Positions 17,067-26,297 of a stretch of 64,000 bases of DNA are shown piece by piece. The notes under the pieces were generated by a model. The model saw only the letters and a program-made list of their open reading frames with translations. It did not search any database and had not been told where the DNA came from. Each line of letters starts with the position of its first letter. Within the stretch, counting starts at the first letter, position 1. A program made the translations under genes and the position numbers. This stretch comes from Blastocatellia bacterium (lineage in GTDB: Bacteria; Acidobacteriota; Blastocatellia; UBA7656). Location: assembly GCA_035275065.1 (NCBI GenBank), contig DATENM010000061.1, positions 1 to 64,000 of the forward strand, given 5' to 3'.

Positions 17067-17756
17067 ATGAGGATATTGCTGGTCGAAGATGAGCCGCGCG
17101 TCGCCCACTTTGTCGCCAAGGGGCTGCGCGAGCAGAGCTACGCCGTTGACATCGCCGCAGATGGCGAGGCAGCCTTGCATCAGGCGAGCAGCAACGCGTA
17201 TGAGCTGATCATCCTCGACGTGATGCTGCCGCTGAAGAACGGCTTTGAAGTCTGCCAGCAGATGCGCGCCCAGGGCATCAAGCAGCCGGTGTTGATGCTG
17301 ACGGCCAGAGACGCCGTCGAAGACCGCGTTACAGGACTTGATTGCGGCGCGGACGATTATCTCGGCAAGCCCTTCGACTTCAAAGAACTGCTGGCGCGCA
17401 TCCGCGCCTTGCTCAGACGCAGGAAGGAGTTCTGGCCGGAGACCGTCCAGGTCGCCGACCTCGTGGTGAACACGTCGAGCCACGCTGTCACACGCGCAGG
17501 GAGGCCCATCAGCCTGACGGCGAAGGAGTATTCGCTGCTGGAGTTCTTCGTCCTGCGAGCCGGCAAACTCGTCGGACGCGACGAGATCGCCGAGCACGTT
17601 TGGGACGAAAACTTTGACCCCTTCTCGAACATCATTGACGTTTACGTCCGGCGGCTGCGCAAGAAGATTGACGACGGCTTTGAGCCGCCGCTCATTCACA
17701 CGCGGCGCGGCGAAGGCTACCTGCTCTCTGCCGACCTGGAGGAAGACCGTGTTTAG
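17067..17756 (+). CDS. OmpR-family response regulator
   Basis: Receiver domain (1-115) with the acidic pair at residues 8-9, phospho-acceptor Asp51 in LIILDVMLP and the conserved Lys in GKPFD; then an OmpR/PhoB winged helix (about 135-225: LTAKEYSLLEFFVLRAGKLV and DVYVRRLRKKID). Start at 17067, not 17046, matches the family N terminus MRILLVEDE. The downstream kinase gene overlaps its end by 8 bases, so the pair is translationally coupled. Confidence 0.95.
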   Translation: MRILLVEDEPRVAHFVAKGLREQSYAVDIAADGEAALHQASSNAYELIILDVMLPLKNGFEVCQQMRAQGIKQPVLMLTARDAVEDRVTGLDCGADDYLGKPFDFKELLARIRALLRRRKEFWPETVQVADLVVNTSSHAVTRAGRPISLTAKEYSLLEFFVLRAGKLVGRDEIAEHVWDENFDPFSNIIDVYVRRLRKKIDDGFEPPLIHTRRGEGYLLSADLEEDRV

Positions 17757-19137
17757 CAGTGTGCGTGTGCGTCTGACATTGTGGTACGTGCTGGTCTTCG
17801 GCGTCCTGCTGTCGGGCTTCAGCCTCGCCATCTATCTGGCGCTTTCAAAGAGCCTTTATTCGCGGCTCGACCTGTCACTTGCCAGCGCCGCGAAGACGGT
17901 GGTCAATTCATTCCAGGTCGAAACCGGCGAGCGCGGTGGGGATGCCGCCGCAGGCGCGGCCGACACCTTGAGTACGCTGCAACTGCCGGACGTTTACGTC
18001 GCCATCTATGAGGGCGATCACGTGCTGGCGACCAACTACCCCGACGGTCACCCGCCCACCCCCCCGGAGGCATTGCTCGCGCCAGAGTCCCACGGACAGA
18101 TGGCCTTCCGCACCGTTTCCGGGTTCGGGGAAGAAGGCGCGCGGCAGGTATGGATGCCGCTGCAAACCAAAGCAGGGGAATATGTGGTATTAATCACAGC
18201 TCCGCTGCACGACCTGGGCGAGCAGCTCGAAGCCATCCAGCGGACCTTCTACTTCGGCCTGCCCGCAGCCCTGCTGGCCGCAGGGGTCGGCGGTTTTTTG
18301 CTGGCGCGCAAGAGCCTAGCACCAGTCGTGGCGATGTCGAATCAGGCCGAGCGCATCAGCGCCCGCAACCTCCACGAACGCCTGCAAATCAGGAATGCCA
18401 AAGACGAGCTCGGCCACCTGGCCAGCGTCTTCAACGAGCTGCTATCAAGGCTCGACCGCTCGTTCGAGGGCATGCGGACCTTCATGGCCGACGCCTCACA
18501 CGAGTTGCGGACACCGCTGTCGATCATTCGCGGCGAGACCGATGTCGCCCTCACTCAGGATCGCGACCCCGCTGAATACAAAGCAGCGCTCGCCATTATC
18601 CAGGACGAGGCGAAGCGCCTGTCGCGGCTGGTCGACGATATGCTGGAGCTGGCGCGAGCCGACGCGGGCCAGCGCCCGCTGCGCATGGCCGACTTCTATC
18701 TCAACGATCTGGTGGATGAGTGCTGCCGGGCCGCACAGGTGCTGGCGGCGCAAAAAGGAATATCCTTGCAAGCCGAGCCTGCCCCTGACCTGAGCTTTTC
18801 AGGTGATGAGGATATCCTCAGGCGAATGTTGCTGAACCTGCTCGACAACGCCATCAAGTACACGCCCGCCGGCGGCTCCGTAATCGTTGGCATTGAGGCG
18901 GAGGCAAAGGCGGTCAGAATCAGCGTGTCAGATACCGGCATCGGCATCCCCGCCGACGCGCTCCCGCAGGTCTTCGAACGTTTTTATCGAATCGCTAAGG
19001 CGCGCTCGCGCGCCGACGGCGGCAGCGGCCTCGGCCTGGCGATAGCCAAGTGGGCCGCCGAGGCTCACAAGGGAGCGATCCGCGTCACCAGCCAACTCGG
19101 TCGGGGAAGTACGTTCACGGTCACCTTGCCGCTCTGA
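17749..19137 (+). CDS. Two-component sensor histidine kinase
   Basis: A 462-residue membrane kinase. GTG start at 17749 with GGAGGAAG upstream; the open frame continues further back but in the regulator gene. Domains in order: membrane helix (10-33), periplasmic sensor (about 35-165), second helix (about 165-185), HAMP (185-240), HisKA with phospho-acceptor His251 in SHELRTPLSIIRGE, and HATPase with N box (NLLDNAIKYTP), G1 (DTGIGIP), F box (FERFYRI) and G2 (GGSGLGLAI). Partner of the regulator immediately upstream. The signal is not evident. Confidence 0.95.
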   Translation: MFSSVRVRLTLWYVLVFGVLLSGFSLAIYLALSKSLYSRLDLSLASAAKTVVNSFQVETGERGGDAAAGAADTLSTLQLPDVYVAIYEGDHVLATNYPDGHPPTPPEALLAPESHGQMAFRTVSGFGEEGARQVWMPLQTKAGEYVVLITAPLHDLGEQLEAIQRTFYFGLPAALLAAGVGGFLLARKSLAPVVAMSNQAERISARNLHERLQIRNAKDELGHLASVFNELLSRLDRSFEGMRTFMADASHELRTPLSIIRGETDVALTQDRDPAEYKAALAIIQDEAKRLSRLVDDMLELARADAGQRPLRMADFYLNDLVDECCRAAQVLAAQKGISLQAEPAPDLSFSGDEDILRRMLLNLLDNAIKYTPAGGSVIVGIEAEAKAVRISVSDTGIGIPADALPQVFERFYRIAKARSRADGGSGLGLAIAKWAAEAHKGAIRVTSQLGRGSTFTVTLPL

Positions 19138-19262
19138 TCAGCATTTCCGTCGATTCATCGTACGTTCATCTTCGATCCGTATAATCAAGTTGAGGACGTT
19201 CATCGCTTCTATCAGAGCGGTGATTGGTGGCCTGCCAAATCTGGAGCATAGAGGGAATAACA

Positions 19263-19640
19263 ATGCATAGCATCCGCAGATCAATAATTGGACTCGCATT
19301 GATCCTGGCACTCGCTTTTTCGGTCGCCGCAAGCGACAAGAAGAGCAGCCAGAAGCAGCTGGCTAAAGAAGCCAAGGTCACAATGAAAGAAGCACGCACC
19401 ACAGCGTTGAAGGAAGTGCCCGGTGGCAAGATCAAAGAAGCCGAGCTTGAGCGCGAGAATGGACAGTTAGTCTATTCGTTTGATATTGGCACCAAAGCGG
19501 GCATCAAGGAAGTTCAGGTTGATGCCCTCACCGGCAAGGTGGTCAAAGTAGAATCCGAAACCAAAGAGCAGGAGGCCAAAGAGAGGGCCGCCGAGCAGAA
19601 GGCAGCGGGCAAGAAGAAAGAGACGACGAAGAAGCCTTGA
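19263..19640 (+). CDS. Periplasmic PepSY-domain protein
   Basis: About 125 residues: signal peptide (IIGLALILALAFSVAAS), one PepSY domain (residues 38-90: TMKEARTTALKEVPGGKIKE, then GIKEVQVDALTGKVVKVE) and a Lys/Glu-rich tail. GAGGGA precedes the ATG. It directly follows the histidine kinase, a common arrangement in which PepSY proteins feed back on a sensor. Confidence 0.85.
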   Translation: MHSIRRSIIGLALILALAFSVAASDKKSSQKQLAKEAKVTMKEARTTALKEVPGGKIKEAELERENGQLVYSFDIGTKAGIKEVQVDALTGKVVKVESETKEQEAKERAAEQKAAGKKKETTKKP

Positions 19641-19679
19641 TCTTCAGGCGTGACTGACGAACACAGGTAAGGGGATACC

Positions 19680-20555
19680 GTGCCATTATCGCTCAGAGGC
19701 AGGCTCACGGCGATTGCTTTTCTATTGGCGTTGGCCTTCGCCTGCCCGGCCACGGCGCCTGTCGCGAGTCAGTCCAAGGAGGCGCTTGCCTTTGCCGTCA
19801 TTGGGGATTCAGGTACAGGGCAAGCGCCTCAATATGAAGTCGCCCGGCAGATGAAAGCCTACCGCGAGAAGGTGCGCTTCGATTTTGTGTTGATGCTCGG
19901 CGATAACATCTATCCGCACGGCGAGGCCGCTTTATTCAAGCCGCGTTTTGAAGACCCGTACAAAGACTTACTGAAAGAGGGCGTGAGGTTTTATGCCTCG
20001 CTCGGCAACCATGACCTTGAGCGCGGCACCGAGGCCGCGCTCCATTACGATAAGTTCAGCATGGAGGGCCATCGCTACTATATGTTCAGTAAAGCGCAGG
20101 GCCTGATCGACTTTTTCGCGCTCGATTCAAGCGTGATGACCATAGAGCAACGCACCTGGCTTGAAGCTGCGTTAAAAGCATCAAAGGCGCGATGGAAGGT
20201 GGCTTTCTTTCATCACCCGATATACTGTTCGGCGCGCAAGCACGGCTCTGATCTCAATCTCCGCAAACATCTAGAGCCGTTGTTCGTCCGCTACAAAGTG
20301 GACGCCGCTTTTGCGGGGCACGATCATGTCTACGAACGCATGAAGCCGCAGAAGGGTATCTATTATTTTACCGAAGGCGCGAGCGGCCAGTTGCGCAAGG
20401 GCAACATCGACCGCCGCAGCGAAGTGTTCGAGGCTGGCAACGATACCGTCAACTCGTTTCTGGTTGTACAAGTTGACGCATCGAAGATGAAGGTTGAGGC
20501 GGTTGGTTCTAACGGCGCGATTCTCGACCAGGTCGTCATCAACAAAGGCAGATAG
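19680..20555 (+). CDS. Secreted calcineurin-like metallophosphatase
   Basis: A 291-residue exported metallophosphoesterase: signal peptide, then metal motifs GDSGTG, GDNIY, GNHD, FFHHPIY and GHDHVYERM in the correct order. This resembles tartrate-resistant (purple) acid phosphatases. GTG start at 19680 with a preceding AAGGGGA. Probably releases phosphate from organic esters in the periplasm or outside. Confidence 0.9.
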   Translation: MPLSLRGRLTAIAFLLALAFACPATAPVASQSKEALAFAVIGDSGTGQAPQYEVARQMKAYREKVRFDFVLMLGDNIYPHGEAALFKPRFEDPYKDLLKEGVRFYASLGNHDLERGTEAALHYDKFSMEGHRYYMFSKAQGLIDFFALDSSVMTIEQRTWLEAALKASKARWKVAFFHHPIYCSARKHGSDLNLRKHLEPLFVRYKVDAAFAGHDHVYERMKPQKGIYYFTEGASGQLRKGNIDRRSEVFEAGNDTVNSFLVVQVDASKMKVEAVGSNGAILDQVVINKGR

Positions 20556-20764
20556 GGGCCTAAGTTGGATTCTGTGTAAGTGAGTTTGCGGGTGCACCCA
20601 TCGGCACGGCTATGTGCAGCCGTTTGTGTAAATGGCCGTGGGTTAATCAAGCGGCATTCTCCCCTCGAACATGATCGCGAACCGGTTCAGGGCCGATGCC
20701 TAATCTCTTATAGGCAGATTCCACTTCGCGCTTATGTTGCGCAACTCTAGGTGGACCAGTTTGG

Positions 20765-21040
20765 GTTGAGCCTGCCCGTTGGCAGATGCGTGACGCAGCG
20801 TTACTGGCGCAGACCGGCGCCATGCTAGTGCGTCAGGCCACAGGACCAGCTACCAGCCACATGAAGTATTCGGCGCTAAGGGCAAAAAGGTGACACGTCG
20901 CGCGACCTGTTTCCAATCGGGCGTTTCATCGCCAGGATGTGCCTCGCAAGATACTGCCCGGCATGAACGGTGATGCAGCAGCAGCAAAACCGCAGCAGCG
21001 GCAGCAGCAAGAAGAGGCCAAGGACGGGACAAAGCGTTAG
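20765..21040 (+). pseudogene. Decayed copy of the terminase-small-subunit-like gene
   Basis: The frame VEPARWQMRDAALLAQTGAM matches LEPVRWQMRDAALLAQTGAL of the gene at 3332-4219. Further on, homology continues only after frame changes: HEVFGAKGK, SRDLFPIG and then LPGMNGDAAAAKP in successive frames, ending at TAG 21038-21040. At least two frameshifts are therefore present, and the N-terminal half is absent. This is a broken C-terminal half left in the middle of the island. Confidence 0.8.
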
Positions 21041-21092
21041 ATTTTGCGGCCCCACTGAATAGGAGCGTTATGCCGCAGCAGTCGCCCTTTTG

Positions 21093-21455
21093 TCATAGCA
21101 CTTTTCTCACCACCTCATGCACCTGAGCAAGATTGAAAGGTTTTCCAATGAAATCACTTGCTCCGTTCTGCATGGCCTTCTCAACTGTCTGTTCATCCGT
21201 TTTGCCTGACAGGACAATCACCGCCATATCAGGCGCGACCAAACGGACGAACGGCAGGAGCGCCAAGCCCGACCCGTCAGGCAGTTCGTCGTCAAGTAGC
21301 ATCAACTCGAACGGGCCAGCCTTCAACCTGTCTATTACATCCTTCACACTAAAGGCTGCTGTGCATTTGTAATCAATGCTGAGTAGAACATCGAGAAGAC
21401 GGGCCAGGGCTGGTTCGTCTTCCACGATGAGGATAGATGGTGCAGACATGTTCAT
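21093..21455 (-). CDS. Single-domain response regulator
   Basis: A 120-residue CheY-like receiver domain with no output domain: acidic pair in IVEDE, phospho-acceptor in LMLLDDELPDGSG, conserved Ser/Thr in LSGKT and Lys in GKPFN. Likely a phosphorelay intermediate or an allosteric partner. No kinase is adjacent. Confidence 0.9.
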   Translation of the reverse strand: MNMSAPSILIVEDEPALARLLDVLLSIDYKCTAAFSVKDVIDRLKAGPFELMLLDDELPDGSGLALLPFVRLVAPDMAVIVLSGKTDEQTVEKAMQNGASDFIGKPFNLAQVHEVVRKVL

Positions 21456-21736
21456 TTGATAACCTTTACACTTTCCAGTTCAAGATATAAATCAAAGTAG
21501 TATGTATCATAAAATGGACTAAATGGCAGGTCAACAGTATTGGCCGTCCCATTGCTTTGTAAAAAATAGGGGAACAGGCGGCAGGCGGACAACGAGCAGC
21601 GAAGTACAATGAGAAAGACCGGCAAGCGTTAACGCGATGTGCCGATGCCTGTGCCGTCGCTCCCAGTCGCTTACGGGCAGAGAGACATTCTGTAGGCGCG
21701 TCGCCTGGGTGGTCGCAACGCGGGGAAGTGGCGTCG

Positions 21737-21838
21737 CTAACGCTTGCCGCCGCAGCGCTTGCAGCAGCCATGCGACGTGTAGCCCGACCCTTTGCAGGCC
21801 GCGCAGTCTTCGGGCAAGTAATCCGCAAGAAGAGCCAT
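21737..21838 (-). CDS. 33-residue Cys-rich zinc-knuckle-like micro-protein
   Basis: A 33-codon frame starting 6 bases after the stop of the regulator gene at 21845. The protein carries CAACKGSG, then CCKRCGG, a CxxC...CxxC pattern like a DnaJ-type zinc knuckle. No ribosome site is obvious, so expression would rely on translational coupling. Small size makes chance possible, but the Cys spacing is notable. Confidence 0.45.
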   Translation of the reverse strand: MALLADYLPEDCAACKGSGYTSHGCCKRCGGKR

Positions 21839-21844
21839 AAGGAT

Positions 21845-22180
21845 TCAGGCGTTGAGCAGTTTCGCCATCGTCATTAGTAGAGCATCAAGGTACGGCTTCA
21901 AGACGAACGCCTGCGCCCCGGCCCGCAGCCCTTCTTCGAGATCCTCCGACGTTGACGTACCGGAGTAGATGATGAGCGGGGTCTCGGCATCGAAGCTTCG
22001 TATCGCTCTACACAACTCGACGCCCGTACCGTCAGGAAAGTGGTTGTCAATGACGTAGAGACCAAACCGCTCTCCCTTAGCAACTTCTAAGGCGGGGTCT
22101 ATCTTACAGGAGGCTGGATAATCCTGGGAGTCTCTTTGTTCCCGACTGCTTTGATCAGACACTTGAGTTATATAGTCCAA
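21845..22180 (-). pseudogene. N-terminally damaged response-regulator receiver
   Basis: The frame contains the phospho-acceptor block (YVIDNHFPDGTGVELC), the T/S-G block (IIYSGTS) and the Lys in LKPY, but the normal first strand and the acidic residues that bind Mg2+ are missing. The first 25 residues do not resemble a receiver. This is probably a truncated or frameshifted receiver, although a non-phosphorylatable regulator is possible. Confidence 0.6.
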
Positions 22181-22299
22181 TTCTTACAGGAACAGTTTTA
22201 TGCAGCTTGTTGCGTGGTTATTCACTTCCCCTGTTTGACAACATCTGATGTACTATCGTTAAATTCCTCTTGAATGATGTTTCGTGAAGAGGGCGGTCT

Positions 22300-22665
22300 G
22301 TGAAACAGCGCGGCAACTTCACAAATAAGAAGAGCAGACGGGCGCGCCTCTCTGCGCTCGTCTTCCTTTGCCTGATGATGCACGCGCTGTTTGTCTGTTT
22401 GACGCATCATCACAGCACGCCACGCCTTTCGTCTTCCATCATCGTCACGACAAGCGACAGCGATTCGCAAACCAAAAATGATGCCGGCAGCGATGCCAGT
22501 TGTTTATCCTGCCGCTTGCAGCGCAACTTCGTTCCTTACCCGCACCCGGCGGCCACCACGCTTGAACTTGTTCCACAAACCATCGCTTGCCAGACGCTGC
22601 GTGTTGAACCGCTCTCGCAACGATTGATCACGTCTCTCTTCGGTCGCGCTCCACCACTGGTTTAA
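22300..22665 (+). CDS. Small exported His/Cys protein upstream of TonB receptor
   Basis: A 121-residue protein with GTG start and AGAGGG upstream. A basic N terminus leads to one hydrophobic helix (ALVFLCLMMHALFVCL), then HHH and CLSCRLQRNF. The CxxC and His cluster hint at metal binding, as in small DUF2946-like proteins, but I cannot confirm a family. It precedes a TonB receptor by about 200 bp, in the same direction. Confidence 0.6.
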   Translation: MKQRGNFTNKKSRRARLSALVFLCLMMHALFVCLTHHHSTPRLSSSIIVTTSDSDSQTKNDAGSDASCLSCRLQRNFVPYPHPAATTLELVPQTIACQTLRVEPLSQRLITSLFGRAPPLV

Positions 22666-22870
22666 CTTCTGATCAGACCACCCGTCTTTTTGAGGCCATT
22701 GCGCAAGTCTTCCGCATGTCCTCAAAAGCCCTGCCTGCGTATCCGCTTCCAGTGGAGCGGCGCGTAGGCATTCGGCAACTGCATAAATGATCCAAGGACG
22801 CTTTCTGGTCGCAGGGCTGGCTAGGCGACTATTGGATATTCATTCTGCTGATCGATAAGGAGAGATGCAC

Positions 22871-25471
22871 ATGCTAGCTTTACATACATTCATTACTGGC
22901 TCGGTGGCGTCATCATGGGCTCTGGCCTGCCGGGTTTTCTCACGGGTTGACTTGAAAAGGGGGGCAGCAATAGCCGTCCTCTTCATTTTTGTGGCGAGTG
23001 CAATGGACGGGCTGCCGGCATTGGCGCAATCCTTGACCGCAGGAACTGTTGAAGGTACGGTGACAGACCCCAACGGCGCCGTCATCCCCGGAGCCACCGT
23101 GACACTCGAAAACGCGCAGACGGGTTACAACCGCAAAGCGACGACAGATGATGCAGGAGCATTCCGCTTCATTAATGTTCCGCCAAACAAGTATAGCCTG
23201 AGCGTTTCGGCGAGTGGTTTCAACTCGGCGCAACAGGCGCTGGATGTGCGCTCATCGGTTCCGCTGAGCTTGAAGATTCCGCTTGCCGTAGGCGGCACCG
23301 AAGCAAGTGTTGAAATCACGGGTGGCGAAATTCTCATCGAAAATGTTCCGTCAGCGCACACCGACATTGACCAGTCGCGGATTAACCGAATGCCCATCAG
23401 GAGTCCGGGGTCGGGATTAAGTGATGTGGTGACGGCGGCGGCGCCGGGCGTCGCGGCCGACTCCAACGGCGCGCCCCACCCGCTCGGCGATCACTTTGAA
23501 TCTTCCATCTCGCTCGATAACCAGCCCATCTCCGACCAGCAGAGCAAGGCGTTTTCGACGCAGATACCGGTCAATGCCATTCAATCGCTGGAAGTCATCA
23601 CCGGCTCAGTGCCCGCCGAGTTCGGCGACAAGACGAGCATGGTGATTAATGCCATCACTAAGTCAGGCCTCGGACTGCACAAGCCGACCGGCAGTCTTTC
23701 GGCGCTCTACGGCACGTTTGGCACGACACAGGAAGAAGCCACCTTCGGCTTCGGTGGCGCGAAGGCAGGCAATTTCACGGCCTTCAACTTCGAGCGCTCC
23801 GGGCGCTTTCTCGACGCGCCGGAGTTCACCCCTCTGCACGATAAGGGAAGAACCGCCGGCCTTTTTGACCGGCTCGATTACAATCCCACCTCGCAGGATG
23901 CGTTGCACCTGAACCTCTATTTCGTGCGCAACTTCTTTCAGGTGCCGAACACCTTCGATCAAGAGGCCCTCGGTCAAGACCAGCGGCAGTTGGTGCACAC
24001 CATCAACCTTGCCCTTGGATATGTGCACACGTTTAACCAGTCAACCCTGCTGACCATCAATCCGTATTACCGGCTCGATGTCGTCAAGTACCTTCCCAGC
24101 GCCGATCCCTTCTCTGATGAGACCCAGACCATCAACCAGCAGCGCCGGCTCAACAATGTCGGCGTCAAGGCCGATGTTGCCTACAACCAGGGCATTCACA
24201 ACGCGAAAGTTGGCGTCCAGTTGCAGCACACCCTGCTGACGGAGAACTTTCAATTCGGCATCACCGACCCGGCCTTCAATGACCCGGCGAGTCCAGATTT
24301 CCTGCCGGGCCTTGCGCCATTCGATCTGACGCGCGGCGGCAGTCTGTTCACGTTTCATGGACACGCCGACATCAAGCAGGAGGCAGTCTACGCGCAAGAC
24401 CTGATCACCTTGCACAGCCTGGCGCTCAATCTCGGCTTGCGCTATGACAACTACGACGGCATCAGCCACGGCAGCCTGTTGCAGCCGAGAGTCGGCGTAT
24501 CGTATAGCATCAAGCCCACGAATACGGTGCTGCGCGCCTCCTACACGCGCAACTTCGAGACGCCTTATAACGAAAACTTGGTGCTGTCGAGCGTGACCGG
24601 CGCAGGCGGTCTGGCAGATGGTATACTCGGCGAAGCGACGGCACAGCCGCTGAAACCCGGCAGGCGCAATCAGTTCAATGTCGGCATCCAGCAGGGCATC
24701 GGGCGCTTCATTATCGTAGACGGGGATTACTTCTGGAAGTACACCCGCAACGCCTACGACTTCAATGTCATTTTGAATACGCCGATTGCATTCCCGATTT
24801 CCTGGGACAAATCGAAGATTGACGGCGTAGCAGTGCGCGTGACGCTGGCCAACTACAAGGGGCTGTCGGCCTATTTCACCGCCGGGCACACGCGGGCGCG
24901 CTACTTCCCGCCAGAGAGCGGCGGCCTGTTCTTCAACTCAGACCTACCAGCCGGGGTCTTCCGCATCGACCACGATCAGGCGTTTCAAACGAACGCGCAG
25001 GTACAGTATCAGTTCAATCAGTTTAAGCAGTTACTGCCGTATGTGTCTTTCTCGTGGCGTTACGATAGCGGCTTGGTCGCCGGCTCGGTGCCAGACTTTG
25101 CCACGGCGCTGACATTGACACCGGATCAGCAGGCGCAGATCGGCCTGTTTTGCGGGAATGTTTTTGCTACGCCGACGCAAGGGCTAACCGATTGTACGGA
25201 TGCACATCGAGGAGCAACGCGAGTGCGCATTCCAGCGGACGGCACCGAAGACGACGATCACAATCCGCCGCGGATCGCGCCACGTCACCTGTTTGATCTG
25301 AGTGTCGGCACCGATAACTTGCTACGCACCGAGCAGAAGCGTGTGACGTTGCGCCTGTCGGCGATCAACCTGACGAACAAAGAGGCGCTGTATAATTTCC
25401 TTTCGACCTTCAGCGGCACACACTTCGTCCCGCCGCGCAGCTTCCAGGCTCAGCTTGGCTTCACCTTCTGA
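22871..25471 (+). CDS. TonB-dependent receptor with carboxypeptidase-regulatory domain (2)
   Basis: An 866-residue outer-membrane receptor, the second of the Oar-like type here. Order: basic stretch and signal peptide (about 25-50), carboxypeptidase-regulatory Ig fold at about 60-145 (GTVEGTVTDPNGAVIPGATV), plug (about 165-270), then a 22-strand-type barrel ending FQAQLGFTF. The ATG at 22871 is preferred because AAGGAGAG lies at 22857-22864; the ATG at 22865 is too close to it. Ligand unknown. A strong hairpin follows the stop codon. Confidence 0.9.
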   Translation: MLALHTFITGSVASSWALACRVFSRVDLKRGAAIAVLFIFVASAMDGLPALAQSLTAGTVEGTVTDPNGAVIPGATVTLENAQTGYNRKATTDDAGAFRFINVPPNKYSLSVSASGFNSAQQALDVRSSVPLSLKIPLAVGGTEASVEITGGEILIENVPSAHTDIDQSRINRMPIRSPGSGLSDVVTAAAPGVAADSNGAPHPLGDHFESSISLDNQPISDQQSKAFSTQIPVNAIQSLEVITGSVPAEFGDKTSMVINAITKSGLGLHKPTGSLSALYGTFGTTQEEATFGFGGAKAGNFTAFNFERSGRFLDAPEFTPLHDKGRTAGLFDRLDYNPTSQDALHLNLYFVRNFFQVPNTFDQEALGQDQRQLVHTINLALGYVHTFNQSTLLTINPYYRLDVVKYLPSADPFSDETQTINQQRRLNNVGVKADVAYNQGIHNAKVGVQLQHTLLTENFQFGITDPAFNDPASPDFLPGLAPFDLTRGGSLFTFHGHADIKQEAVYAQDLITLHSLALNLGLRYDNYDGISHGSLLQPRVGVSYSIKPTNTVLRASYTRNFETPYNENLVLSSVTGAGGLADGILGEATAQPLKPGRRNQFNVGIQQGIGRFIIVDGDYFWKYTRNAYDFNVILNTPIAFPISWDKSKIDGVAVRVTLANYKGLSAYFTAGHTRARYFPPESGGLFFNSDLPAGVFRIDHDQAFQTNAQVQYQFNQFKQLLPYVSFSWRYDSGLVAGSVPDFATALTLTPDQQAQIGLFCGNVFATPTQGLTDCTDAHRGATRVRIPADGTEDDDHNPPRIAPRHLFDLSVGTDNLLRTEQKRVTLRLSAINLTNKEALYNFLSTFSGTHFVPPRSFQAQLGFTF

Positions 25472-25480
25472 CTGCTGAAC

Positions 25481-25535
25481 GCGAGTGTCCATCTCCGAAC
25501 CATAACTTTATGCGGGTTCGGAGATGGACACTCGC
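25481..25535. terminator. Perfect 20-bp inverted repeat after receptor
   Basis: Arms 25481-25500 and 25516-25535 are exactly complementary over 20 bp with a 15-nt loop. No T tract follows. It is the most stable simple hairpin in the left half of the window and probably ends the receptor transcript. Confidence 0.75.
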
Positions 25536-25902
25536 AGAACTAACAGACTCAGTCTTCTATGACCGGCGAAGGATGGACGGAATCGGCGTTCTCAGGCCAG
25601 AAGCGTTATGAAGGATCAATCAGCTATTTTAGAGTATGCCAATCTGGACCGAACGACTATAAGGTCTGATTCAAGAGCTACGAATCTCGCAAGGTTGATT
25701 GCTATGGTGATGTAGGTGAAGTCTTTCGATTTCGCGTCAACATTCAACCAATTTCATTCTTATTATCAACACACTGCGGCACCACTACCTCTCTTTGAGT
25801 GCGACGGCAAGCCGGGAGCCAGTACGCTATAATACTACCCAGAACAACCGGAAGGGGCAATTTCATACCCACATTCTACAGGGCATGAACGTCAACACAC
25901 GA
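25536..25902. other. Non-coding gap
   Basis: No supportable gene. Composition shifts from GC-rich to AT-rich here, marking the change from cargo to the right-hand mobile segment. Confidence 0.5.
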
Positions 25903-26115
25903 TTATCCCACCACTTTATCTTTCGCTTTCGTGCTTGTCTGCTTAGGTGGTCTGCCTGGCTTGCGATCTTCTACTAACTTCAAGTCTGACTCATTGATTA
26001 CATACCCACGCCCCACCTGTTGGGCAGGTAACTTCTTAGCCCAGATCAACTGTTGGACTCTTGCAGGACTAATCCCCAGCTTCTTCGCTGCTTGTGACGT
26101 TGAAAGCAGTTTCAT
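25903..26115 (-). CDS. AlpA/excisionase-like HTH protein
   Basis: About 70 residues. HTH_17 fold: LLSTSQAAKKLGISPARVQQ then LIWAKKLPAQQVGRGYVI, followed by a basic GRPPKQ AT-hook-like tail. Such proteins control integrases or excision. Three ATGs lie close together (26130, 26121, 26115). The -10 box overlaps the first, so the mRNA probably begins at or near 26115, where the conserved domain starts. Confidence 0.8.
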   Translation of the reverse strand: MKLLSTSQAAKKLGISPARVQQLIWAKKLPAQQVGRGYVINESDLKLVEDRKPGRPPKQTSTKAKDKVVG

Positions 26116-26121
26116 AGGCAT

Positions 26122-26150
26122 TTTATACACCCAATAAAAACCTTTGTCAA
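26122..26150 (-). promoter_or_regulatory. Promoter giving a leaderless HTH mRNA
   Basis: On the minus strand TTGACA (26150-26145), a 17-bp spacer and TATAAA (26127-26122) form a near-consensus sigma-70 promoter. Only about 7 bases separate the -10 box from the ATG at 26115, so the transcript would be leaderless. Confidence 0.65.
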
Positions 26151-26164
26151 TCGAAAGAATTTTC

Positions 26165-26193
26165 TTGACAAACTATTTCGATATGCATATAGT
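26165..26193 (+). promoter_or_regulatory. Divergent sigma-70-like promoter
   Basis: TTGACA (26165-26170), a 17-bp spacer and TATAGT (26188-26193) point rightward to the HNH and ArdC genes. It is back to back with the HTH promoter, so that protein could repress both. Confidence 0.7.
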
Positions 26194-26297
26194 TAATTGC
26201 GAGTTGATTACTTGAGCGCCAAAAGACGAAAGGCCAGAGGCGGCAACCTCTAGCCTTTTGAGTTGTCCACCCCTAACCGTGACGAAAGGAATAGACA

